Source: Citrobacter enshiensis (lineage in GTDB: Bacteria > Pseudomonadota > Gammaproteobacteria > Enterobacterales > Enterobacteriaceae). From it: a stretch of DNA of 64,000 bases. The position numbers were made by a program, and so were the translations under genes. Positions 14,919-26,410 of this stretch are shown piece after piece. Where the stretch lies: assembly GCF_029338175.1 (NCBI RefSeq), contig NZ_CP119862.1, positions 2,046,001 to 2,110,000 on the forward strand, read 5' to 3'. How positions within the stretch are numbered: position 1 is the stretch's first letter; every line of letters starts with the position of its first letter. Under the pieces are notes generated by a model. That model was not told where the DNA came from and ran no database searches. It saw only the letters and a list, made by a program, of their open reading frames with translations.

Positions 14919-15441
14919 ATGTCCATTATTCTCGGCATTGACCCGGGCTCGCGCATCACCGGTTATGGTGTGATTCGCCAGGTGGGCAGGCAACTGACCT
15001 ACCTGGGCAGCGGATGTATTCGTACCAAAGTGGATGATTTACCATCGCGCCTGAAGCTGATTTATGCGGGCGTGTCGGAAATCATTACCCAGTTTCAGCC
15101 GGACTACTTTGCCATTGAGCAGGTATTTATGGCGAAGAACGCGGATTCCGCGCTCAAGCTGGGGCAGGCGCGTGGTGTGGCGATTGTCGCCGCTGTAAAC
15201 CAGGATCTGCCGGTGTTTGAATATGCGGCGCGTCAGGTGAAGCAGACCGTTGTTGGGATCGGCAGTGCGGAGAAAAGTCAGGTGCAGCATATGGTGCGTA
15301 CCTTGCTTAAACTCCCCGCTAATCCGCAGGCGGATGCCGCCGATGCGCTGGCTATTGCTATCACCCACTGCCATGTTAGCCAAAACGCAATGCAAATGAG
15401 CGACTCCAGACTCAATCTGGCGCGTGGACGGCTGCCGATAG
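14919..15441 (+). CDS. ruvC: Holliday junction resolvase RuvC (frame error hides the true stop)
   Basis: An RNase H-fold endonuclease that cuts Holliday junctions together with RuvAB. It opens [18 protein letters not shown] with the first catalytic Asp, then [12 protein letters not shown] with the Glu and [20 protein letters not shown] with the last Asp residues. The literal frame runs on to 15488, adding 17 foreign residues. This is due to an extra C in GGCTGCCGATAG: without it the protein ends ARGRLR with a TAG at 15439-15441, as in E. coli. The start at 14919 follows AGGAGA. Confidence 0.94.
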
Positions 15442-16044
15442 CTATAACGTCTCAGCCACTGCTGGCTGAGACGTTTCTATCCCACTAGCATTAATCAGTA
15501 CTAAATTCGGATGATGCCACAGGCTGGCAGGGGTCACGGTTTTACGTTCCCACGGAATTGAACCTAAAAACCAGAACTTCCAGAAGGCAAGTTTTGCGTT
15601 CGGGTTGCTGTGCAACAGATTTTCAAATGTCTCTATTTCCCCGACCGAAATGCATAATGCCTCTTTATAAATATCGAAGACGAACTTGGAGCAGAACTGA
15701 CGTGCAGAGTCGTATTTAAAGCCGGTGTGATAGAGTTTATGCAGGCGGCCAGGGACCTTTTCGACCAGCGACAGTTTCTGTTCTGTCGTTAATCCGCCAG
15801 CCAGACGACGGACGGCATAACGTTGATCGGTAGAGCGCTGAATAAAACGCGACATCGTGGTGACCGTCGAGAGCGGCACGCGGCTTTCCGCCACCAGATA
15901 ATCATCGCCATTGTGTCCCACAATAATCCCCACATGATTACTCCAGCACTGTGATGCCGCGGAGATCTGCCCAAACAGACGAGCACCTATGCAGGTAAAT
16001 ACGATATCGCCGGTCTCGTATTTGGCAGGGTAATTAATTTTCAC
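15442..16044 (-). CDS. yebB: YebB, NlpC/P60-like (DUF830) hydrolase-fold protein
   Basis: An intact protein of 200 residues whose function is not established. It starts [20 protein letters not shown] at 16044. The papain-like fold is indicated by [19 protein letters not shown] (His near residue 38) and [15 protein letters not shown] (Cys near 118), which could form a catalytic pair. No signal peptide is seen. Its 3' end overlaps the ruvC terminator hairpin, and it is convergent with ruvC. The last residues differ from E. coli, which is normal for this protein. Confidence 0.88.
   Translation of the reverse strand: MKINYPAKYETGDIVFTCIGARLFGQISAASQCWSNHVGIIVGHNGDDYLVAESRVPLSTVTTMSRFIQRSTDQRYAVRRLAGGLTTEQKLSLVEKVPGRLHKLYHTGFKYDSARQFCSKFVFDIYKEALCISVGEIETFENLLHSNPNAKLAFWKFWFLGSIPWERKTVTPASLWHHPNLVLINASGIETSQPAVAETL
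15446..15478. terminator. Hairpin between convergent ruvC and yebB
   Basis: ACGTCTCAGCC (15447-15457) pairs with GGCTGAGACGT (15464-15474). It sits just after the corrected ruvC stop and overlaps the last codons of yebB. T-runs are short, so termination is inferred. Confidence 0.6.
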
Positions 16045-16534
16045 GGTTCTAATCCATTATTGATATGTGGAAACAACGTCTTTTTTCATCCTGATAAAGA
16101 ACTAGCATTGTATTTAAATAATGACAAGGAATGTTTTATGCGATGCTTTGAATTACCGAGTTCCCCCGATAGAAATAATTATAATGAATACCCAATTTAC
16201 GCTAATCAGGTTTCGGTTGAAATTGATAATAACGCGGGTTTAGCAACGAATTAATAATGGGCAGACGCCACCATGATATAAAACAAAAATATTATTTGGC
16301 TGTAATTAATAATGGAAAGAAACGTATCTCCTTGGGCGTCTTTAGATGAAAAGTATGCAGATTGGGTAAAGTCTGGTCGCGGCAGCGATGAGCAAAAAAC
16401 GCATGCAACTCGCCAGGTGAAGGTATGGTCTTTATGACGAATCAGTCTGGTAAATAGCGTGCAATTAGCGTTGAAGGAAACTATGTTTTGTAGTTATGCG
16501 CGCGTGTTAAGCGACACGGAAGAGTCATTTCAAC
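16045..16534. other. AT-rich intergenic stretch between yebB and an unfamiliar membrane protein
   Basis: About 490 bases, clearly richer in A+T than the flanks. It holds two possible short reading frames on the plus strand (16060-16254 and 16312-16437), neither recognised. In E. coli ruvA follows closely at this position, so the segment together with the next gene is an insertion relative to that layout (inferred). Confidence 0.6.
16312..16437 (+). CDS. Possible 41-residue small protein or gene remnant
   Basis: An ATG at 16312 gives MERNVSPWASLDEKYADWVK and ends ATRQVKVWSL. The composition is protein-like (charged and Trp-rich) but no strong ribosome site precedes it. It may be a true small gene or the remnant of a larger decayed gene. 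Confidence 0.25.
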   Translation: MERNVSPWASLDEKYADWVKSGRGSDEQKTHATRQVKVWSL

Positions 16535-17119
16535 ATGGATAACCAGACCCTCATGCCAATTATTTATGCACTGGTACTGCTATTTGCCTGCTGGGCCCTC
16601 ATTACGCACTACCAACGGTACAGAAAACCGATCGCGTTCTTTTATACGCTATTGCTACTGTATACGGGTTATGCGGCATTCATGGAATACTATTACCATC
16701 GCAATAGCATCACCACCACAGCCAGCGTTTCTGCCGTGCGCTACACCAGCAGTTTTGAACGTCGGACAACCAACACCTGTAGCCACCTCCGGGGTGGCAG
16801 AACAGATTGTTCTGCATTATATGATTATGACCTGAGCGGGTGGGGGGCATACAAAGCCTGGACTTACCATGTCGAGGGCGCGCGTACAGAACCCGCCAGC
16901 ACAATGTGCGTAAATATCGTGAAAAAGAAACCTGCGGTCGGCAAACCTTGCGAAAATGTGTTTTTTAACGTCAGTCCTTTGCCGGTGCTGATCGTCATTT
17001 GGGCGATAAGCGCATTCGCTTTTCTTACCCTGGCTTTGCACTGGTTTAAATTACGCCGGATGTCGAAGCATTCACTCTCCACGGCAGAAAAGCATCGCCA
17101 TGGAAAACGCGCGTCCTGA
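16535..17119 (+). CDS. Unrecognised inner-membrane protein, 194 residues
   Basis: I do not recognise this protein. It has two N-terminal membrane segments (residues about 8-26 and 34-51), a polar middle of about 95 residues with four Cys ([11 protein letters not shown] near 82-92, CVNIVKKK and KPCENVFF), and a C-terminal membrane helix (about 150-172) with a basic tail. The Cys pattern suggests a disulfide-bonded periplasmic loop between helices 2 and 3 (inferred). It lies between yebB and ruvA and ends 139 bases before the ruvA start, where E. coli has no such gene. No frameshift is seen, so the reading frame is likely real. Confidence 0.6.
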   Translation: MDNQTLMPIIYALVLLFACWALITHYQRYRKPIAFFYTLLLLYTGYAAFMEYYYHRNSITTTASVSAVRYTSSFERRTTNTCSHLRGGRTDCSALYDYDLSGWGAYKAWTYHVEGARTEPASTMCVNIVKKKPAVGKPCENVFFNVSPLPVLIVIWAISAFAFLTLALHWFKLRRMSKHSLSTAEKHRHGKRAS

Positions 17120-17189
17120 AGATAACGGCTTGTCGCAGCCCTGTTCCGTTAGCACGCTGTGCGAACTCTGGATTTTAATTTCATCCCCG

Positions 17190-17205
17190 CTGGATATCTA
17201 TCCAG
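17190..17205 (+). promoter_or_regulatory. LexA (SOS) box of ruvAB
   Basis: CTGGATATCTATCCAG fits the CTG-N10-CAG LexA rule and matches the known E. coli ruvA operator. It lies 53 bases upstream of the ruvA GTG, with a TATGAT-like -10 at 17214-17219 just after it. Confidence 0.9.
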
Positions 17206-17258
17206 CATTTTTTTATGATACACCTTTGTATCAAGAGCCATTAACGCAGGAGCGTCAT

Positions 17259-17870
17259 GTGATAGGCAGACTCAGAGGCATTATTCTCGAAAAACAACCC
17301 CCGTTGGTACTGCTGGAGACGGGCGGCGTCGGCTATGAAGTGCATATGCCGATGACCTGCTTCTATGAGCTGCCGGAAGCGGGGCAGGAGGCGATTATTT
17401 TCACCCATTTTGTGGTGCGTGAAGATGCCCAACTGCTGTATGGCTTTAACAACAAACAGGAACGTACCCTGTTTAAAGAATTGATTAAGACTAACGGCGT
17501 TGGCCCGAAGCTGGCGCTGGCGATCCTCTCCGGCATGTCGGCACCGCAGTTTGTTAACGCCGTCGAGCGTGAAGATCCCGCCGCTCTGGTGAAACTGCCG
17601 GGCATTGGTAAGAAAACCGCTGAACGTCTGATTGTCGAAATGAAAGATCGCTTCAAAGGTTTGCATGGCGATCTGTTTACGCCTGCCGCCGATCTGGTGC
17701 TGACCTCTCCGGCCAGCCCGGCAACGGATGACGCTGAACAGGAAGCGGTTGCTGCGCTGGTGGCGCTGGGCTATAAACCTCAGGAAGCCAGCCGGATGGT
17801 CAGCAAAATTGCCCGCCCGGATGCCAGCAGCGAAACATTGATCCGCGAAGCGCTCCGCGCCGCGCTGTGA
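17259..17870 (+). CDS. ruvA: Holliday junction branch-migration protein RuvA
   Basis: RuvA tetramers bind four-way junctions and load RuvB. Intact, 203 residues from the GTG at 17259 ([20 protein letters not shown]). An upstream in-frame ATG at 17100 would run through the LexA box and is rejected. The N-terminal OB-fold is followed by helix-hairpin-helix motifs ([16 protein letters not shown] and [20 protein letters not shown]) and the C-terminal RuvB-binding domain ([20 protein letters not shown]). Eight bases separate it from ruvB. SOS-regulated through the LexA box. Confidence 0.97.
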   Translation: MIGRLRGIILEKQPPLVLLETGGVGYEVHMPMTCFYELPEAGQEAIIFTHFVVREDAQLLYGFNNKQERTLFKELIKTNGVGPKLALAILSGMSAPQFVNAVEREDPAALVKLPGIGKKTAERLIVEMKDRFKGLHGDLFTPAADLVLTSPASPATDDAEQEAVAALVALGYKPQEASRMVSKIARPDASSETLIREALRAAL

Positions 17871-17875
17871 GGTAG

Positions 17876-18889
<1,014 letters not shown>

Positions 18890-18894
18890 GCGTA

Positions 18895-18964
18895 GCGCCG
18901 GATACGCATCTTATCCGGCCTGGAAAGAGCGAATCGTAGGCCGGATAAACGCAGTGCTATCCGG
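18895..18964. repeat. REP/BIME element between ruvB and znuB
   Basis: Two imperfect REP palindromes: GCCGGATACGCATCTTATCCGGC and TAGGCCGGATAAACGCAGTGCTATCCGGC. This is a typical enterobacterial intergenic palindromic element between converging genes. Confidence 0.85.
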
Positions 18965-18965
18965 C

Positions 18966-18997
18966 AAAAATACAGGCCTCAGTTGGCCTGTTTTTTC
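18966..18997. terminator. Bidirectional terminator between ruvB and znuB
   Basis: ACAGGCC (18972-18978) pairs with GGCCTGT (18985-18991), with T6 on the plus side and A5 on the other. It overlaps the znuB stop codon region. Confidence 0.8.
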
Positions 18998-19765
18998 ATC
19001 ATGGTGAGGATAAACAGCAGCGCAGCACACAGAACGACCGAGGGGCCAGCTGGCGTGTCATAAAATGCCGAAAAGGTCAGTCCGCCTGTAACCGCTACCA
19101 TTCCTACAATCACCGCAACACCTGCCATCTGCTCTGGCGTACGGGCAAAGCGACGTGCCGTGGCTGCGGGGATAATCAGCAATGAGGTGATGATCAGCGC
19201 GCCGACAAACTTCATTGCCACCCCTATCGTTAACGCTGTCACCAGCATCAGCAGAAGTTTCACGCGCTGAATTTTCACCCCATCAACAAACGCCAGGTCC
19301 GGGCTGATGGTCATGGACAGCAAATTGCGCCACTGCCAGAACAAAATCGCCAGAACAATGACGACGCCAATGGCGATGGAGATCAGATCTTCAGGCGTTA
19401 CCGCCAGTAAATCGCCAAACAGATAGGCCATCAAATCGACACGGATGTTCGACATCAGGCTGACCACCACCAGACCCAGCGACAGGGCGCTGTGCGCCAT
19501 AATGCCCAGCAGAGTATCGATCGCCAGGTGAGGGCGTTTCTCAAGCCACACCAGACCTGCCGCCAGCATCAGCGTGACGGCGATGACCGCGTAAAACGGA
19601 TTCACATCCAGCAGCAGACCAAATGCCACGCCCTAACAGCGAAGCGTGCGCCAGCGTATCGCCAAAATACGACATCCGACGCCAGACCACGAATGAGCCT
19701 AACGGACCTGCGGCGCAGGCCAGCATGATCCCGGCGAACCAGCCGGGTAACAAAAATTCAATCAT
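18979..19765 (-). CDS. znuB: Zinc ABC transporter permease ZnuB, frameshifted
   Basis: The membrane subunit of the high-affinity zinc importer ZnuABC, about 261 residues with eight or nine hydrophobic helices. It opens [21 protein letters not shown] and carries [20 protein letters not shown] and [12 protein letters not shown]. An extra G in TTAGGGCGTGG near 19632 breaks the frame; correction restores [16 protein letters not shown]. The ATG overlaps the znuC stop (ATGA), so translation is coupled. Regulated by Zur through the site upstream of znuC. Confidence 0.95.
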
Positions 19766-20517
19766 GAGTGACCATTTCCCCGGCGCAATACAATACGGCC
19801 CTGTAAATCATGGCGATGATTATGATGGTGGCGATAAATGCCTAATTGCTCTGCGCCGCGCGGTCCAAACATGGAGATAAACTCCGGATGCATTGAGACA
19901 ATTTCCGGCGTACCAGAGCAGCAAATATGGTGATTCAGACACAGCACTTCGTCTGTTTTGGCCATCACCAGGTGCAGGTCATGTGACACCATCAACACCG
20001 CGCAGTCGAGTTCGCGACGCAACTGGTCGATGAGATCGTAAAGAGCCACCTGACCGTTGACATCGACGCCTTGCGTCGGCTCATCAAGCACCAGCAACTG
20101 CGGTTGATTCAATAACGCCCGCGCCAACAGGACACGCTGCGTTTCCCCGCCGGATAACTTTTGCATGGGCGCGTTAATCAGATGGCCTGCCTGAACGCGT
20201 TTAAGGGCAGGAAGAATATCTGTTTTATGCGTGCCCGGACGTAAGCGTAAAAAACGGTTTACGGTGAGTGGGAGCGTGGTATCAAGATACAGTTTTTGTG
20301 GGACATAGCCGACGCGTAGCTGGCCGTTACGCTTGATAACGCCTTCATCAGGTGTTACGAGCCCTAATACCACACGTACCAGGGTGGACTTCCCGGCACC
20401 GTTAGGCCCCAGGAGCGTCAAAATTTTTCCGGGTCTGAGTTCAAGCGACACGTCAGAAAGGACGCGGCGTTGACCATAAGAGACCGAGACATTTTCCAGT
20501 GAAACCAAAGTCGTCAT
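19762..20517 (-). CDS. znuC: Zinc ABC transporter ATPase ZnuC
   Basis: The cytoplasmic ATPase subunit of the zinc importer; intact, 251 residues. The start at 20517 ([16 protein letters not shown]) matches the family; a start at 20568 would place 17 extra residues across the Zur operator. Walker [10 protein letters not shown], signature LSGGETQR, Walker [13 protein letters not shown] and the H-loop SHDLH are present. The C-terminal His-rich tail [14 protein letters not shown] is characteristic of ZnuC. It is divergent from znuA and coupled to znuB. Confidence 0.97.
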   Translation of the reverse strand: MTTLVSLENVSVSYGQRRVLSDVSLELRPGKILTLLGPNGAGKSTLVRVVLGLVTPDEGVIKRNGQLRVGYVPQKLYLDTTLPLTVNRFLRLRPGTHKTDILPALKRVQAGHLINAPMQKLSGGETQRVLLARALLNQPQLLVLDEPTQGVDVNGQVALYDLIDQLRRELDCAVLMVSHDLHLVMAKTDEVLCLNHHICCSGTPEIVSMHPEFISMFGPRGAEQLGIYRHHHNHRHDLQGRIVLRRGNGHS

Positions 20518-20543
20518 GTCAATTTTAGGCTTGCAGAAGTTAT

Positions 20544-20566
20544 AGAATGTTATAATATCACATTTC
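20544..20566. promoter_or_regulatory. Zur box between znuC and znuA
   Basis: AGAATGTTATAATATCACATTTC is a 23-base near-palindrome centred on ATAAT that closely matches the enterobacterial Zur operator of znuABC. It lies between the divergent starts, 27 bases from znuC and 29 from znuA, so one operator serves both. Confidence 0.9.
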
Positions 20567-20595
20567 ACACATTCATTACGATGATTCGTTGCATT

Positions 20596-21540
20596 ATGTT
20601 ACATAAAAATACGCTTCTTTTCGCAGCATTATCCGCTGCTCTTTGGGGGAGTGCAACACACGCCGCAAATGCCGCTGTCGTTGCCTCCCTTAAGCCCCTG
20701 GGGTTCATCGCTTCCGCGATTGCAGATGGTGTAACAGAGACCGAGGTTTTATTGCCGGATGGCGCCTCGGAACATGATTACTCACTGCGTCCTTCCGACG
20801 TAAAACGCTTACAGGGCGCGGACTTAGTTGTCTGGATTGGTCCAGAGATGGAAGCGTTCATGGAAAAGTCAGTAAAGAACATTCCAGAGGCAAAACAGGT
20901 AACGATTGCGCAGCTTCCGTCGGTGAAACCGTTGCTCATGAAAGGGGGGGACGACGACGATGACGAGCATGATCATGACCCTGCTCATGATGAAAAAGGT
21001 GACGACCATCACCATCACGGCGACTACAACATGCATCTTTGGCTTTCCCCAGAGATAGCGCGGTCTTCAGCGGTTGCAATCCATGATAAATTAGTAGAAC
21101 TTATGCCGCAAAGTCGAGCCAAACTTGACGCCAACCTGAAGGATTTTGAGGCACAATTAGCCCAGGTCGATAAACAGGTCGGTAACGAGCTCGCACCGCT
21201 CAAGGGGAAAGGGTACTTCGTTTTTCATGACGCTTATGGTTACTACGAAAAACACTTCGGACTGACGCCGCTTGGTCACTTCACCGTCAACCCTGAGATT
21301 CAACCTGGTGCGCAGCGTTTACATGAAATAAGAACACAGTTGGTTGAGCAAAAAGCAACCTGCGTTTTTGCTGAGCCACAGTTCAGGCCAGCGGTCGTTG
21401 AAGCCGTTGCGAGAGGGACATCCGTTCGAATGGGAACGTTGGATCCCCTCGGAACGCATATTGCACTGGGTAAAACGAGCTATTCAGCGTTTCTGACTCA
21501 ATTAGCGAACCAGTATGCGAGCTGCCTGAAAGGAGATTAA
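20596..21540 (+). CDS. znuA: Periplasmic zinc-binding protein ZnuA
   Basis: The solute-binding component of ZnuABC. Intact, 314 residues from 20596; an in-frame ATG at 20581 is an alternative. A signal peptide ([18 protein letters not shown] to THAANA) is followed by the cluster A-1 fold. Zinc ligands are in [11 protein letters not shown], the His in NMHLWLSPE and the His in [12 protein letters not shown] charged loop around residues 120-140 is rich in Asp and His ([16 protein letters not shown], then [10 protein letters not shown]) and is thought to gather zinc. Zur-controlled. Only 15 bases separate it from mepM. Confidence 0.96.
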   Translation: MLHKNTLLFAALSAALWGSATHAANAAVVASLKPLGFIASAIADGVTETEVLLPDGASEHDYSLRPSDVKRLQGADLVVWIGPEMEAFMEKSVKNIPEAKQVTIAQLPSVKPLLMKGGDDDDDEHDHDPAHDEKGDDHHHHGDYNMHLWLSPEIARSSAVAIHDKLVELMPQSRAKLDANLKDFEAQLAQVDKQVGNELAPLKGKGYFVFHDAYGYYEKHFGLTPLGHFTVNPEIQPGAQRLHEIRTQLVEQKATCVFAEPQFRPAVVEAVARGTSVRMGTLDPLGTHIALGKTSYSAFLTQLANQYASCLKGD

Positions 21541-21555
21541 CGAGGAAGTGAATAC

Positions 21556-22878
21556 GTGCAACAGATAGCCCGCTCTGTCGCTCTGGCATTTAATAATCTG
21601 CCCAGACCCCATCGCGTCATGCTGGGGTCCCTTACTGTTCTGACACTTGCTGTCGCGGTGTGGCGCCCATACGTTTATCACCCAGAGTCCGCGCCGATCG
21701 TCAAAACCATCGAACTGGAAAAAAGTGAGATTCGGTCGCTGTTGCCTGAGGCGAGCGAACCTATCGATCAGGCTGCGCAGGAAGATGAAGCGATTCCTCA
21801 GGATGAACTGGATGACAAACCTCAGGTGAGGTAGGCGTCCACGAATATGTGGTCTCCACCGGCGATACGCTGAGCAGCATCCTGAACCAGTACGGCATTG
21901 AAATGGGCGATATCAGCCAGCTTGCCGCCGCAGACAAAGAATTGCGTAACCTGAAAATTGGTCAGCAACTCTCCTGGACGTTGACCGCAGACGGCGATTT
22001 ACAGCGTCTGACCTGGGAAGTTTCCCGCCGTGAAACCCGCACTTACGATCGCACGGCTGCTAATGGCTTCAAGATGAGCAGCGAGATGCAGCAAGGTGAC
22101 TGGGGTTAACAGCCTGATGAAAGGCACGGTAGGCGGCAGTTTTGTCTCCAGTGCGAAAGAGGCCGGACTCACCAGCGCGGAAATCAGCGCCGTGATCAAA
22201 GCCATGCAGTGGCAGATGGACTTCCGCAAACTGAAAAAAGGCGATGAGTTTTCGGTACTGATGTCACGTGAGATGTTGGATGGCAAACGTGAGCAAAGCC
22301 AGTTGTTAGGCGTGCGGTTACGTTCTGAGGGGAAAGACTACTACGCGATTCGCGCCGAGGACGGAAAGTTCTACGATCGCAACGGTACCGGTCTTGCCAA
22401 AGGATTTATGCGTTTCCCGACGGCGAAACAGTTCCGTATTTCGTCCAACTTCAACCCTCGTCGTCTGAACCCGGTGACAGGACGTGTTGCGCCGCATAAA
22501 GGCGTCGATTTCGCCATGCCGCAAGGTACGCCGGTATTGTCGGTCGGTGACGGCGAAGTGGTAGTGGCAAAACGCAGCGGTGCTGCGGGTTACTACGTCG
22601 CGATTCGTCATGGACGCACCTACGCCACCCGTTATATGCACTTGCGTAAACTGTTAGTGAAACCGGGGCAAAAAGTGAAACGCGGCGATCGCATCGCGCT
22701 TTCAGGGAATACCGGAAGATCAACCGGTCCGCATCTGCACTACGAAGTATGGGTTAACCAACAGGCGGTGAACCCGCTGACGGCGAAACTGCCGCGTACT
22801 GAAGGGCTGACAGGGTCGGATCGCAGTGATTATCTGGCCCAGGTGAAGGAAGTCCTGCCGCAGTTGCGCTTCGACTAA
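21556..22878 (+). CDS. mepM: Murein DD-endopeptidase MepM, frameshifted
   Basis: Cuts D-Ala-mDAP cross-links to let the sacculus grow. About 440 residues. An N-terminal membrane anchor (residues about 20-38) is followed by a LysM-like region (VSTGDTLSSILNQYG) and a C-terminal M23 peptidase with the zinc ligands in APHKGVDFAMPQG and GPHLHYEVW. A base is missing near 21826 and an extra G lies in GACTGGGGTTAAC near 22103; the two cancel, so total length is correct. It starts with GTG at 21556. In E. coli lpxM follows; here it does not. Confidence 0.95.
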
Positions 22879-22898
22879 CCCTTTTAAAATGTTCCTCT

Positions 22899-22930
22899 AA
22901 AGCCGGTACACGATGTGTGTCGGCTTTTTT
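22899..22930 (+). terminator. Rho-independent terminator of mepM
   Basis: AAAGCCG (22899-22905) and ACAC pair with GTGT and CGGCTTT (22921-22927), followed by T6. In the E. coli arrangement transcription would continue toward lpxM. Confidence 0.75.
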
Positions 22931-22982
22931 GTTTCTGCCAGGCGGCGCGCCTGAAATGATGGGCTTGCGTCGGGAGAGGGAA

Positions 22983-23051
22983 ATGGCTATAAGCGCAGCA
23001 CCAGATGAGCTTTTACTTAATAAATCGCGGGTTAAAGTTGAAAGAGCGTGA
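22983..23051 (+). CDS. Possible 22-residue peptide at the rearrangement junction
   Basis: ATG at 22983 gives MAISAAPDELLLNKSRVKVE, then RA and a stop. A purine-rich GGGAGAGGGA lies directly upstream as a possible ribosome site. There is no family support, so it may be chance. Confidence 0.2.
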   Translation: MAISAAPDELLLNKSRVKVERA

Positions 23052-23136
23052 GTAACTCGCTCATACTCTATACTCGCAATGTGGCTCAGCGTAGCATGGT
23101 GAAACGTAAGGGCTAATTATGAAAAAGGAAAACGTC

Positions 23137-23496
23137 GTGGCAGAAGAAACTATTTTCAGCAAAATCATCCGTCGTGAAATTCCCTCGGATATCGTTTATC
23201 AGGACGATCTGGTCACTGCATTTCGTGATATCTCTCCCCAGGCGCCGACACATATCCTCATTATTCCTAATCTCCTGATCCCCACCGTCAATGACGTTAC
23301 GGCTGAGCACGAACAGGCACTGGGGCGGATGATCACGGTGGCGGCGAAAATCGCTGAACAGGAAGGTATTGCTGCTGACGGTTATCGTTTAATTATGAAT
23401 ACCAATCGCCATGGCGGACAAGAGGTGTATCACATCCATATGCACCTGTTAGGCGGCCGCGCGCTGGGTCCAATGCTTGCGCATAAAGGTCTTTGA
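23137..23496 (+). CDS. hinT: HIT-family purine nucleoside phosphoramidase HinT
   Basis: Hydrolyses adenosine phosphoramidates and aminoacyl-adenylates. Intact, 119 residues from the GTG at 23137 ([20 protein letters not shown]), with AAAGGA eight bases before it. An ATG at 23119 is in frame but overlaps that ribosome site. The histidine triad reads [13 protein letters not shown]. It is the first gene of the block that maps near 25 min in E. coli and overlaps ycfL at the stop. Confidence 0.95.
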   Translation: MAEETIFSKIIRREIPSDIVYQDDLVTAFRDISPQAPTHILIIPNLLIPTVNDVTAEHEQALGRMITVAAKIAEQEGIAADGYRLIMNTNRHGGQEVYHIHMHLLGGRALGPMLAHKGL

Positions 23497-23873
23497 TGAT
23501 GACGAGAGGATGCGTTGCGCTGTCGTTGGCGGTGCTGTTGCTCGTTGGCTGCCGTTCACATCCTGAAATACCGGTGAGTGATGAGCAGACGCTGGTCATG
23601 GAATCAACGCTACTGGCGGCGGGGATCACCGCAGAGCCTCCGGCGTTGACGACGTCCGATATTCAGACTTCTGCCTCCTCGCGACTCTATAACGAAAGAC
23701 AAGAACCCGTTACCGTTCATTATCGCTTTTATTGGTATGACGCCAGAGGGCTGGAAATGCACCCTCTGGAGAAGCCGCGTAGCGTAACGATCCCGGCGCA
23801 CTCGTCGGTTACGCTATACGGAAGCGCCAATTATCTGGGGGCGCACAAAGTTAGACTTTATCTTTATTTGTAA
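23496..23873 (+). CDS. ycfL: Lipoprotein YcfL
   Basis: A small lipoprotein of 125 residues with a DUF1425 fold. The signal peptide ends in the lipobox LLLVGC, with the lipidated Cys near residue 19. The conserved core is SASSRLYNERQEPVTVHYRFYWYDARGLEMHP. Its start overlaps the hinT stop; ATGs at 23496 and 23499 are both possible. It precedes lpoB, to which its fold is related, and probably shares the operon. Function unknown. Confidence 0.9.
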   Translation: MMTRGCVALSLAVLLLVGCRSHPEIPVSDEQTLVMESTLLAAGITAEPPALTTSDIQTSASSRLYNERQEPVTVHYRFYWYDARGLEMHPLEKPRSVTIPAHSSVTLYGSANYLGAHKVRLYLYL

Positions 23874-23883
23874 GAGGTGAATC

Positions 23884-24531
23884 TTGATAACTAAAATACA
23901 TCGCTACGCACTGGTAGCCGCGCTGGCGATATTCCTCTCGGGTTGTGTGGCCCAACGTGAACAACCCGCGCCGGTCGATGAGGTAAAACCGACACCCGAA
24001 CAGCCAGCTCAGCCGGAGCAACCGGTGCCTGTCGTGCCGACGGTGCCGACGATTCCTCAGCAACCGGGTCCCATAGAGCATGAAGATCAGACTGCGCAAC
24101 CCGCGCCGCGCGTTCGTCATTATGACTGAACGGCGCCCATGCAGCCGATGGTCGGAAAAATGTTGCAGGCGGGGGGGATCGCGGCAGGTAATGTCCTGCT
24201 GGTCGACAGCGTAAACAACCGTACCAATGGCTCCCTCAATGCGGGTGAAGCGACGGAAACGTTACGCAATGCGCTGGCAAATAACGGCAAATTTACGCTG
24301 GTCTCGGTGCAGCAGTTGTCGCTGGCGAAACAACAGTTAGGGTTGTCTCCGCAAGACAGTTTGGGAACCCGCAGCAAAGCCATCGGGATTGCCCGCAACG
24401 TTGGCGCGCAATATGTGCTCTATTCCAGCGCGACGGGTAACGTCAATGCTCCTACGCTGCAAATGCAGCTCATGCTGGTGCAAACTGGCGAGATAATCTG
24501 GTCGGGTAAAGGTGCAGTCCAGCAAAAATAA
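23884..24531 (+). CDS. lpoB: Outer-membrane lipoprotein LpoB, activator of PBP1b; frameshifted
   Basis: LpoB spans the periplasm from the outer membrane to stimulate PBP1b. The start is a TTG at 23884 ([20 protein letters not shown]) with lipobox LSGC. A long Pro-rich linker (about residues 25-75) is followed by the globular domain that contacts the UB2H domain. A missing G and an added C near 24126-24140 disturb HYDWNGAMQPMV; the frame is restored after about 12 bases, so the total length (215 residues) is right. It overlaps thiK by 20 bases. Confidence 0.93.
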
Positions 24532-25336
24532 CCGACTGACGCGCGACGAGGTGTTGTCGCGCTATTTCCCGCACTATCATCCCGTCGCCGCGAACAACAG
24601 CGGATTAAGCGGCGGGAGCGTCATCATTGAAAATGCGACCCATCGCCTGGTTCTTCGTTGTCACCATGATCCTCAGGCGCCGGAGTCGCATTTTTTGCGG
24701 CAGTACCGGGCGCTCTCACGCTTGCCCGCCACGCTTGTGACCCGTCCCCGACTCTATACGCCTGGCTGGATGGCCGTGGACTATTTAGCGGGCGACGTAA
24801 AATCCGGATTACCGGAAGCCGACGCGCTGGCGGGCTTGCTGTATCATCTGCATCAGCAACCGTGCTTTGGCTGGCGGGTCACGCTGCTGCCGTTGCTGGA
24901 GCACTACTGGCAGTGTTGCGATCCTGCTCGTCGGACGCCTGACTGGCTACGACGGTTAAAACGGCTGCGAAGAGAGGGGGAACCTCGCCCTCTGCGTCTC
25001 GGGCCTTTGCATATGGATGTCCATAGCGGCAATCTGGTGCACACGGCGTCAGGGTTACGATTGATTGACTGGGAATATGCCGGAGACGGCGATATTGCTC
25101 TGGAACTGGCGGCGGTGTGGGTGGATGATGCGTTACAGCATCAACAGCTGATCGGCGCCTACGCTGAGCGCGCGCATCTTGATCCCCGATGCCTCTGGCG
25201 GCAGGTCAGATTATGGCATCCCTGGGTGATGATGCTGAAAGCGGGGTGGTTTGAGTACCGCTGGCAGCAGACCGGTGAACACCAATTTATCAGGCTGGCC
25301 GATGAAACCTGGCGTCAGCTAACAACGAAAAGATAA
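24512..25336 (+). CDS. thiK: Thiamine kinase ThiK
   Basis: Phosphorylates thiamine in vitamin salvage; aminoglycoside-phosphotransferase-like kinase fold. Intact, 274 residues from the GTG at 24512, inside the lpoB 3' end. Catalytic loop [12 protein letters not shown] (Brenner-type HxDxxxxN) and metal-binding [11 protein letters not shown] are present. More diverged from E. coli than its neighbours, as is usual for this gene. It is 10 bases from nagZ; ycfL-lpoB-thiK-nagZ-ycfP probably form one operon. Confidence 0.92.
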   Translation: MQSSKNNRLTRDEVLSRYFPHYHPVAANNSGLSGGSVIIENATHRLVLRCHHDPQAPESHFLRQYRALSRLPATLVTRPRLYTPGWMAVDYLAGDVKSGLPEADALAGLLYHLHQQPCFGWRVTLLPLLEHYWQCCDPARRTPDWLRRLKRLRREGEPRPLRLGPLHMDVHSGNLVHTASGLRLIDWEYAGDGDIALELAAVWVDDALQHQQLIGAYAERAHLDPRCLWRQVRLWHPWVMMLKAGWFEYRWQQTGEHQFIRLADETWRQLTTKR

Positions 25337-25346
25337 GGAGAGCAGT

Positions 25347-26372
<1,026 letters not shown>

Positions 26373-26410
26373 CACTCCCGTCAGGGGAGTCGGGTTTTGG
26401 TGAGGATGCG

